A stretch of 33,459 nucleotides of DNA, from the NCBI RefSeq assembly GCF_003258865.1, contig NZ_NPEX01000002.1, positions 1-33,459 of the forward strand, read 5' to 3'. Made by a program: the position numbers and the translations under genes. The notes under the pieces are model-generated. The model saw nothing but the letters and a program-made list of their open reading frames with translations, was not told the DNA's origin and did no database searches. This DNA is from Rhodoplanes roseus (GTDB lineage Bacteria; Pseudomonadota; Alphaproteobacteria; Rhizobiales; Xanthobacteraceae). Below are positions 27,164 to 33,459 of this stretch, piece by piece; the stretch's first letter is position 1; each line of letters opens with the position of its first letter.

Positions 27164-28063
27164 ATGACCCACGTCGCCACCCTGATCGTCGATCCGCAAA
27201 CGCCCGCCCTCGATGCCGCCACGGCGGCGTTGGCGCGGACCGCCCTGCCGTCGCCCGGCCTGCCCGACTGGCTGGCGCCCCGCGTCGCCGTCGACCTGCC
27301 GTTCACGCCGCGCGGACCGCTGGACGAGCGGGCGCTGGCGACGCGGCTGCGTGACATGCTGGCGCCGCGACCCGTCGACGTGGTCGTGCAGGCGGCGGCC
27401 GGGCGGCGCAAGACGCTGCTGTTGGCCGACATGGACTCGACCATGATCGGCCAGGAATGCATCGACGAGATCGCCGACATGATCGGCCGGAAGGCTCACA
27501 TCGCCGCGATCACGGAACGGGCGATGCGCGGCGAGATCGCCTTCGAGCCGGCCCTGGTGGAGCGCGTCGCGCTGCTGGCCGGCCTGCCCGTGAGCCTGAT
27601 CGACGAGGTGATCGAGACCCGCATCACCATCAATCCCGGCGCCCGCGCGCTGGTGCGCACCATGGCGGCGAACGGCGCCCGCACCTGCCTGGTCTCGGGC
27701 GGGTTCACGCTGTTCACGGCGCGGGTCGCTGCCATGATCGGCTTCCACGAGCATGTCGGGAATGTGCTGGAGATCGGCCCCGACAAGCGGCTCACCGGCC
27801 GCGTGCTGCCGCCGCTGATCGGGCGCGAGGCGAAGCGCACCACCCTGCACGACCGCCGCGAGGCGCTGCGGCTCGCCCAGCACGACACCATCGTGGTCGG
27901 CGACGGGGCGAACGACCTCGCGATGATCGACGAGGCCGGGCTCGGCGTCGCCTATCGTGCCAAGCCGGCCGTCGCAGCCGCGGCGGACGCCCGGATCGAC
28001 CATGGCGATCTCACGGCGCTCCTTCATGCGCAGGGCTATCGGGCGAGCGAGTTCGTGGAGTAG
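27164..28063 (+). CDS. serB: Phosphoserine phosphatase
   Basis: SerB hydrolyses O-phosphoserine to serine, the last step of the phosphorylated serine pathway. It is a HAD-superfamily enzyme of 299 residues. Motif I is LADMDSTMIGQECIDEIAD with the nucleophile Asp near residue 89. The cap includes TERAMRGEIAFEPALVERV. Motif II is CLVSGGFTLFT and motifs III-IV are the Lys region and VVGDGANDLAMIDEAGLGV. The N-terminal ~80 residues form the extra ACT-like part of this SerB type. A TTG at 27143 overlapping the DUF1015 stop could be an alternative coupled start. It converges with the AsmA-like gene (36-base gap containing a GC-rich hairpin). Confidence 0.97.
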   Translation: MTHVATLIVDPQTPALDAATAALARTALPSPGLPDWLAPRVAVDLPFTPRGPLDERALATRLRDMLAPRPVDVVVQAAAGRRKTLLLADMDSTMIGQECIDEIADMIGRKAHIAAITERAMRGEIAFEPALVERVALLAGLPVSLIDEVIETRITINPGARALVRTMAANGARTCLVSGGFTLFTARVAAMIGFHEHVGNVLEIGPDKRLTGRVLPPLIGREAKRTTLHDRREALRLAQHDTIVVGDGANDLAMIDEAGLGVAYRAKPAVAAAADARIDHGDLTALLHAQGYRASEFVE

Positions 28064-28099
28064 CGGCGCGGAGCGCCTGCGCCACGCCTGCGTGGGCGG

Positions 28100-31000
28100 C
28101 TACTGGATCGCAGATCGTGAGTCCTGCACCGTGCCGCGGTCGGCGCCCGTGAGCGTGCTGGGGAACTCGAAGAACTTGCGCAGCACGCCGGGAGCGACGG
28201 CGGAAATCGGATTGACGCGCAGCACGGGCGCGCCGGGTGTGCCGACCACCTCGTAGGTCACGCCGAGCAGGCCTTCCTTGTCGCCACCGCCGAGGAACAG
28301 GCCGACGATCGGGATCTGGCCGAAGGCGTTGTTGAGCCCGTAGAGCGGCACGAAGGTGCCGCGCATCCGCACCTCGTTGGCGGCGTAGTCGAGCGCGCCT
28401 TCGAGCGTCGCGCCGACCATCGGGCCGCGCACCACGCCGTCGCGGATCATCAGCTTGCCGGGCGACTTGGAGAACTCCACCCGCATGCGCGAGAACTCGA
28501 CGCCGGGATTCTGCGCACCGGGCGCGCCGGAGGCGGCGACGCGGTCGAGCGACGGCTCGCCCCGGACCCAGAAGTCGCGGACGTTGAGGAGGCCTTCCTT
28601 GGGCTTCTGGTCGGCGCTCGGCGGGTCCATGGCGAGCCACATCTGGCCACCGAACATGCGCGCATAGGTGTCGGTGAAGCGGAACAGTGCGCCGGCGTCC
28701 TTGCTCTCGACATAGACCACGTTGCCACCGCCGCCGGTGCGGGCGCGCAGGTCGCCGATCAGGGTGGAGTCGCCGCCGATCTTGGCCGAGAGGCCGAAGG
28801 CATCGAGCTTGCCCCCACGACGCACGATCTTGAGATCGACCGCGCGCAACGCCTCACCGTTGAAGCCGGCGAGCGCGCCGATCTTCACGTCGAGGTCGAC
28901 GTCGGCGGTCTGGGACTGGCGCTTCTGGTCGGCCCCCGAGCCGCCCATGACGGACTTCACCAGGGCGCGGCCATCATAGACGTCGCCCCGGATGATCACC
29001 TTGACCATACCGTCCTGACCGCGCTCGGCCTTGAGATTGGCCTTGTCGCCATCGGAGAGGCCGAATACCGGGAACGAGGCGGCGAGGAAATCGCCGTTGC
29101 CGTCGAGCTCGACGCCGCCCTTCACCGAGGCGCCCGAGCCTTCGATGCTGACGTCCTCGAAGCGCGCCGCCTTGCCGCGGCCCACATAGGTAAACACCGA
29201 CTTGGCCGGCCTGCCGGCCGGCTTCACCCAGCTCGGCAGCAGATTGTCGATGCGGGCGTGCGTGAGGTCGGATTCGACCACCAGGCGATTGTCCTGGTCC
29301 GGATTGGTCGCCATCCGGCCGGACAGCTTGATCGGGATCGAGCCCGACACGGCCGGACCGACGTCGAAGCCGAGCTTGGTGCGCGCCGCGTCGTCGATAT
29401 TGGCCTGCAGGCGCAGCTCGGCATCCTCGTCGCCACGGTTCTTGCGGTACTCGATCGAAGCAGGGACGCCGCCGACCCGCACGTCGCCTTTGACCTGGTA
29501 GCCCTGTTGGGTCGCGTTGATCTTGAGCGTCTGCGCCTCGAGCTTTTGCGAGAGGGCGAACTTGTCGGCCGCGAAGTTGGTGAGGTCGGCCGCCACCGTG
29601 TAGGTGAACGCCTCGGGCGGCGGATCGGACTCGAGGCGCGTCGCCACCGTCACCTGGGCACTGACCGTGCCGCGGCAGTTGGCCGGATCGAGCGGCGAGC
29701 CGGAGGCGTCGCGGATCTTGTCGAGCGACAGGAACTCGGCGGCGGCCGGCGCCGGCCCGTCGACCCGGGCACGCACCCGCGCGGCCGGCTTCGGGCCGTG
29801 CGAATCCGGCACCTCGAACAGCCCGTTGGTCACCGTCATGCGGCGGCCGGACGGCAGCTCGGCGACGCCCCGTCCGAGTGCGATGGCGATCTGGCGTCCG
29901 CGGACCCGCATCACGAGGTCGGACTCGCGGATCGGCGGCAGCGCCTCCATCAGCTTGACCTGTGTGCCGTTGCTGACGATCTCGATCGACAGGCCGTCGT
30001 CCGGCACCGGCGGCCCGCCGGCCCGCAGCGTCGAGAACGGCGCATTGGTCGCGATCTCGATGCGGTCGAGCATGCCGCCCGCCATGTTGTCCATCACCCA
30101 TTCGCGCACCGGCGGGTTCACGAAGGGCGGCCAGACGCGCTTGAAGGAGGTCGCCGACATGTTGCGGGCCGCCATGCCGACCGCGAGACGCGGGTCGCTG
30201 GTGGCGAGCTCGATGAAGCCCGACATGGCGATGTTGACGTCGCCGCCGCCCGCTTCGCCGTGCTGGATGTCGAGGCGCCGCGTCGCCGGATCGAAGCGGC
30301 CGCGCACCAGGAGACGGTTGATCAGCAGCGGACTCTCGCCCTGCGCCGCCGATCCGACCACGACGCTGCCGCCGCGCAAGGCGAGCTGCCATGGCTTGCC
30401 GGGCTCGGCCGGCGGCTCCGCCTGGCCGATCAGCGTCATCCGGGTGGAGCCGGAGACCAGCTGAAAGGGCGTGACGATCATGCCACGGCTGGCGTCCCAT
30501 TCGAGGCTCGCCTCGAAGCGGTCGACCGAGATGCGGTTGAGGGCGTCCCCGACCTCGCCGATCATTCCCGGGCCGGCGAGCAGCCGCCCGCTCGCGAAGT
30601 TCGGGGTCCCGTCAGTCCCGATCTCGGCCCGCAGGCTCGCCGAGATCGGCAGGTCGGACTCGACCCCCTCGTCGAGCCGGAGCGCCATCAGGATGTCGCG
30701 CATCGAGACCTTGCGGGCCTCCATGCGCACCGCCCGAGCGCCCTCTGCCGTCGACTTCACGGCACCGACCACCACCCAAGGACGGTCCGGATCCTGCGAG
30801 CCCAGCGTCACCGAGAGCTCGCCCGGCTGTGGCCGCGTCATGCTGACATGGATGTTCTCGAAGCGGGACTGGCGGCCGCTGCGCTGGTCGTCGACCACCA
30901 GGTTGCCGCTCTTGAGGCCGACCTCGGTGAGGTCGCCGCCGTCGAGGCCGAGCTTGCCGAGGCTGTCGACCCAGGACAGCAGCGCCGAGAAGACTTCCGC

Positions 31001-31909
31001 AGGGGCCCGGGCGGGCCCGACCGAGGCGGTCGGCTCGGGATCGACCCGCAGGGGAAGCGAGCGCGTTCCGGCGGATGCCAGCACCGGCGAGGTGGCGATC
31101 GGCCGCTTGTCGGCCCCGGCGAACACCGTGACCTTGCCGTCGGTCTCGACCCGCAGCGCGATCTCGGCGCCGACCAGATTGATGCTCTCGGCCCGCGGGC
31201 GCCCCGACAGCAGGGTCGCCGCCGTGAAGCCGGCCTCCGCCTTGGGCGCGGTTGCGACCACGGCGCCGTCGCTGTCCTTCACGACGACATCGCGGATGCG
31301 CACCGCCATGCGGCGGTTCTCGTCGAGCTCGATGACGGTGCCGCCGACCTCCACCGTGTAACGGTGCCCGAGATTCTCGGCGATGGCGGCGGTGAGCCAC
31401 GGGGTGGCCATGTCGAGCGGGATCGGTCCCATCGACAGACGCCACCAGAATCCGCCGACCAGCAACGCCAGCAGCACGACCGGCACGCCGGTGGCGAAAA
31501 GGCAGACCCGGGTGGCACGCATGCAGAGCGCATAGGTCACGGCCTGGCGCGCGTGCCAAGCGGCCCCGCGGAAATCCAGGTTGGCGAGATCCCGCAGCGC
31601 AGCCGAGGCCGAGGCCGCGGCGCGGCTGCCGAGCACGGCGCAACCGGTGATGAGACGACGACCGAGCCGCGGCGATCCGCAGGCCGGCGCGGCCGACGAT
31701 ACGGCGGACGACGAGGCGGGATCGGACGTGCCGGGCTGGCGCGGCGCGGAACCGAACGAGGCGTGAGAATCAGGGGCGTGAGAGTCCGAGCCGTCGCCGC
31801 AGCAACGCGCCGACGCAGCCCGGGCAGCCTCCGCACATTTGTGCAAGTGAAGGCTCGCCTCCAGGCTGCGCAAAGCAGCAAGTCTCGGACTCAGATTTTT
31901 GTCCGCCAT
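28100..31909 (-). CDS. Large AsmA/YhdP-like envelope protein (DUF3971 and AsmA C-terminal regions)
   Basis: A 1269-residue protein with a polar, Ser/Ala-rich cytoplasmic N-terminus (about 125 residues) and a single membrane helix (VCLFATGVPVVLLALLVGGF, ~135-155). A very long periplasmic beta-rich body follows. The first part resembles DUF3971, with INRISVDRFEASLEWDASRG and VNPPVREWVMDNMAGG. The C-terminal part resembles the AsmA C-terminal region (AGALFRFTDTYARMFGGQMW, GATLEGALDYAANEVRMRG, FVPLYGLNNAFGQIPIVG). Such AsmA-clan proteins (TamB, YhdP) bridge the envelope and are implicated in phospholipid transport to the outer membrane. The start ATG 31909 gives MADKNLSPRLAALRSLE; an upstream alternative seems non-coding. 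The 156-base gap to bcp holds the divergent promoters. Confidence 0.9.
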   Translation of the reverse strand: MADKNLSPRLAALRSLEASLHLHKCAEAARAASARCCGDGSDSHAPDSHASFGSAPRQPGTSDPASSSAVSSAAPACGSPRLGRRLITGCAVLGSRAAASASAALRDLANLDFRGAAWHARQAVTYALCMRATRVCLFATGVPVVLLALLVGGFWWRLSMGPIPLDMATPWLTAAIAENLGHRYTVEVGGTVIELDENRRMAVRIRDVVVKDSDGAVVATAPKAEAGFTAATLLSGRPRAESINLVGAEIALRVETDGKVTVFAGADKRPIATSPVLASAGTRSLPLRVDPEPTASVGPARAPAEVFSALLSWVDSLGKLGLDGGDLTEVGLKSGNLVVDDQRSGRQSRFENIHVSMTRPQPGELSVTLGSQDPDRPWVVVGAVKSTAEGARAVRMEARKVSMRDILMALRLDEGVESDLPISASLRAEIGTDGTPNFASGRLLAGPGMIGEVGDALNRISVDRFEASLEWDASRGMIVTPFQLVSGSTRMTLIGQAEPPAEPGKPWQLALRGGSVVVGSAAQGESPLLINRLLVRGRFDPATRRLDIQHGEAGGGDVNIAMSGFIELATSDPRLAVGMAARNMSATSFKRVWPPFVNPPVREWVMDNMAGGMLDRIEIATNAPFSTLRAGGPPVPDDGLSIEIVSNGTQVKLMEALPPIRESDLVMRVRGRQIAIALGRGVAELPSGRRMTVTNGLFEVPDSHGPKPAARVRARVDGPAPAAAEFLSLDKIRDASGSPLDPANCRGTVSAQVTVATRLESDPPPEAFTYTVAADLTNFAADKFALSQKLEAQTLKINATQQGYQVKGDVRVGGVPASIEYRKNRGDEDAELRLQANIDDAARTKLGFDVGPAVSGSIPIKLSGRMATNPDQDNRLVVESDLTHARIDNLLPSWVKPAGRPAKSVFTYVGRGKAARFEDVSIEGSGASVKGGVELDGNGDFLAASFPVFGLSDGDKANLKAERGQDGMVKVIIRGDVYDGRALVKSVMGGSGADQKRQSQTADVDLDVKIGALAGFNGEALRAVDLKIVRRGGKLDAFGLSAKIGGDSTLIGDLRARTGGGGNVVYVESKDAGALFRFTDTYARMFGGQMWLAMDPPSADQKPKEGLLNVRDFWVRGEPSLDRVAASGAPGAQNPGVEFSRMRVEFSKSPGKLMIRDGVVRGPMVGATLEGALDYAANEVRMRGTFVPLYGLNNAFGQIPIVGLFLGGGDKEGLLGVTYEVVGTPGAPVLRVNPISAVAPGVLRKFFEFPSTLTGADRGTVQDSRSAIQ

Positions 31910-32065
31910 GCGTTCTGGACGGCCCCGCTCCCTGCCCGCACAATGTCCCCTTGCACGCTCCGTAGAGGCGGGCGCGCCGTCCGACACATCGGTCAGCCAG
32001 TCAGGGACTTATTCCCGGTACCCCAGCGTTTACACAGCGCCGTGAAAGCGTCGAAAGGAAGGCAT

Positions 32066-32536
32066 ATGCCCTTGAAACTGCGTGAAGGAGACCCCGCTCC
32101 GGAGTTCCGCTTACCGCGCGACGGCGGCGGCGAAATCTCGCTGGCCGACTTCAAGGGCCGCAAGCTGGTGTTGTACTTCTATCCCAAGGCCGACACTCCC
32201 GGCTGCACCCGCGAGGCCCAGGCGTTCTCGGCTGCCAAGGCGGCCTTCGCCAAGGCCGGCGCCGACGTGCTCGGCGTGTCGGCCGACTCGGTGAAGAAGC
32301 AAGACGGCTTCGTGAAGAAGCACGCACTGACCATTCCGCTCGCCTCCGACGAGACCCACGGGATGCTCGAGGCGTACGGGGTATGGGGCGAAAAATCCAT
32401 GTACGGCAAAACCTTCATGGGAATCACCCGGGCCACCTTCCTGATCGGGCCGGACGGCCGGATCGCCAGGATCTGGCCGTCCGTGAAGGTCGACGGTCAC
32501 GCCGACGAGGTGCTGGCGGCCGCCAAAGCGATCTAG
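32066..32536 (+). CDS. bcp: Thioredoxin-dependent peroxiredoxin, Bcp/PrxQ type
   Basis: Bcp reduces hydrogen peroxide and organic peroxides. The 156-residue protein has the AhpC/TSA fold: GDPAPEFRLPRDGGG, LVLYFYPKADTPGCTREAQA with peroxidatic Cys47, VLGVSADSVKKQDGFVKKHA, and ITRATFLIGPDGRIARIWP. The usual Bcp resolving Cys five residues later is replaced (TREAQ), and no other Cys is present, so this is a 1-Cys variant that needs an external thiol. The ribosome site AAGGAAGG precedes the ATG. It is divergent from the AsmA-like gene; an OxyR-type site was not recognised. Confidence 0.95.
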   Translation: MPLKLREGDPAPEFRLPRDGGGEISLADFKGRKLVLYFYPKADTPGCTREAQAFSAAKAAFAKAGADVLGVSADSVKKQDGFVKKHALTIPLASDETHGMLEAYGVWGEKSMYGKTFMGITRATFLIGPDGRIARIWPSVKVDGHADEVLAAAKAI

Positions 32537-32681
32537 CCGCTCCAGGCGTGCGTCCCGGGCACGGCCGCCACGACCCGAAATGTCGCGATACGGCCGTGAT
32601 TCGTTTGGGAAATCTTTACCATGCAGGGATGACATTCAGGCCTCGTACGGACCGGCACGACCGGCCGCGCAGGGAGCGTGA

Positions 32682-33459
32682 ATGTCTCATCGGCCGCACC
32701 AGGACAACGGTCATCGTGACCGGCCGATGCACGAGCGCGCCGCCGCGGCCGCGGCCGAGCGGGGCTGGGAGCAGCCCCAGCGGCAAGCCCCGGCCTACGC
32801 TCCCCGGCACGCCGACCACTATCCCGACCATCCGGCCGAGCACCGCGGCGACCGCCACGGGCACCACGTGCCCGTGGACGAGCGCCGGCATCGGATCGAG
32901 GAACCGGTCCGCCGCGTCGCGCCGGCGCCTCCACGGCCCGCCCCAGCGGTGCAACGACCCGCGCCGGCGGTGCAACGACCCGCGGCAGCGCCCAAGGCGG
33001 CCGCCCCGGTCCGCCGCGCCTTCACGTTCGGCTATGCCGGACGGCAGGTCCGGCTCGGTCCGGTGGCGTTCTGGACCGTGGTCGGCACCCTGGTGATCAT
33101 GGCCGGCTGGTCGATCGTCACGGCCACCTATTTCGCCTTCCACGACGACGTGATCACCCGGATGATCACGCGCCAGGCCGAGATCGAGGCCGCCTACGAG
33201 GACCGCATCGCCGAGATGCGCTCGCAGGTCGACCGTGTCACGACCCGCCAGCTTCTCGACCAGGAGCAGTTCGAGCAGAAGCTCGAGCAGGTGATCCGGC
33301 GGCAGAGCGCGCTGGAGAGCCGCGCCTCCTCGCTGGGCGGCATCGGCGGCGCCACCGCGGCGCCCGAGACGACGGGCGCGCTCAAGCCGCCGACCCGAGC
33401 TCGCGGATCGCCTCGACCGGGGTGCCGCCATAGGTGGTCGGGATCCAGCGCCCCGGCAC
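32682..33459 (+). CDS. M23 family peptidase, N-terminal part (open at window end, tail suspect)
   Basis: The N-terminal region of an alphaproteobacterial M23-type murein endopeptidase. A long His/Arg/Pro-rich cytoplasmic segment begins MSHRPHQDNGHRDRPMHERA and includes a 7-residue tandem duplication encoded by a 21-base repeat (32946-32984). Next come RRAFTFGYAGRQVRLGP, one membrane helix (VAFWTVVGTLVIMAGWSIVT) and a periplasmic coiled coil (QAEIEAAYEDRIAEMRSQVD, TTRQLLDQEQFEQKLEQVIR). The peptidase domain would lie beyond. From about 33390 the frame becomes Arg/Cys/Trp-rich with A/T-ending codons and no longer looks coding, so the gene may be interrupted or misjoined there. Confidence 0.75.
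   Translation, partial: MSHRPHQDNGHRDRPMHERAAAAAAERGWEQPQRQAPAYAPRHADHYPDHPAEHRGDRHGHHVPVDERRHRIEEPVRRVAPAPPRPAPAVQRPAPAVQRPAAAPKAAAPVRRAFTFGYAGRQVRLGPVAFWTVVGTLVIMAGWSIVTATYFAFHDDVITRMITRQAEIEAAYEDRIAEMRSQVDRVTTRQLLDQEQFEQKLEQVIRRQSALESRASSLGGIGGATAAPETTGALKPPTRARGSPRPGCRHRWSGSSAPA
33382..33459 (-). CDS. Possible C-terminal end of an unidentified minus-strand gene
   Basis: Read on the minus strand from the window edge, the last 25 codons give VPGRWIPTTYGGTPVEAIRE then LGSAA and a TGA stop (33384-33382). Third positions are G or C in 23 of 25 codons, matching the genome's coding bias, whereas the opposing plus frame of the M23 gene has 8 A/T-ending codons in the same interval. I do not recognise the protein. 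It overlaps the end of the M23 frame, so the two cannot both be intact as they stand. Confidence 0.4.
   Translation of the reverse strand: MPGRWIPTTYGGTPVEAIRELGSAA

Noticed and set aside
28064-28099. GC-rich hairpin between serB and the AsmA-like gene as a bidirectional terminator
   Set aside because: Complementary arms are present but neither strand has a T-tract, so terminator status is not supported.
29258-32065. Very long plus-strand frame opposite the AsmA-like gene that runs into bcp
   Set aside because: Only the last 156 codons (bcp) have family motifs and a ribosome site; the rest mirrors the minus-strand gene.
32946-32984. 21-base tandem duplication as a possible regulatory repeat
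   Set aside because: It lies within the M23 coding frame and simply encodes a duplicated 7-residue Pro-rich unit.

Overview
The window is a high-GC (about 70% by eye) alphaproteobacterial chromosome segment. Gene content and style (minCDE, a clustered ilvB-ilvN / ilvC / leuA set, miaA, serB next to a DUF1015 gene, an alphaproteobacterial M23 peptidase, and several palindromic intergenic repeats of the kind common in Bradyrhizobium/Rhodopseudomonas-type genomes) suggest a member of the Hyphomicrobiales. The genus is not determinable from the sequence alone. No phage, IS, CRISPR, rRNA or tRNA was seen. This is mostly core chromosome with a small accessory insertion (mazEF).

Layout. 1-1485: 3' end of minC, then minD and minE (division-site selection), translationally coupled. 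1648-2157: a GNAT acetyltransferase between palindromic repeats. 2381-3958 (minus): leuA, preceded by a previously unlisted leader peptide with five consecutive Leu codons and a terminator/antiterminator pair (attenuator). 4505-7702: an unknown membrane protein, then a LemA/DUF2207 membrane pair. 7711-11024 (minus): a tight operon pdxY > phzF-like > Nudix-like > metallophosphoesterase. 11128-12003 (minus): an EamA-type exporter. 12325-13365 (minus): an orphan ABC substrate-binding protein.

13632-18316 (minus): the branched-chain amino acid block. ilvB is preceded by a clear sigma70-type promoter, a 19-codon leader peptide rich in Ile/Leu/Val codons and an intrinsic terminator. It is followed by ilvN, a mazEF toxin-antitoxin module with its own palindromic operator, and ilvC with its own terminator. 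Together with leuA these make acetohydroxyacids, dihydroxyacids and isopropylmalate. Two of the transcription units (ilvBN and leuA) appear to be controlled by ribosome-mediated attenuation.

18489-20223: msrQ (without msrP) converging on miaA with overlapping 3' ends. 20423-22938: a GH13 alpha-glucosidase-like enzyme and a secreted PQQ-type sugar dehydrogenase in one unit. 22957-23877 (minus): an NAD-dependent epimerase. 24025-25829: a DOMON-like protein and a DUF1343/NamZ-type muramidase. 25926-28063: DUF1015 protein and serB. 28100-31909 (minus): a large AsmA/DUF3971 envelope protein. 32066-32536: a Bcp-type peroxiredoxin. 32682-end: N-terminal part of an M23 peptidase whose reading frame loses coding character near 33390, where a minus-strand frame takes over. 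This looks like a junction or truncation.

The most interesting items are the two leader-peptide attenuators, the end-of-window frame switch, the mazEF insertion inside the ilv block, and the repeat families that occur more than once.
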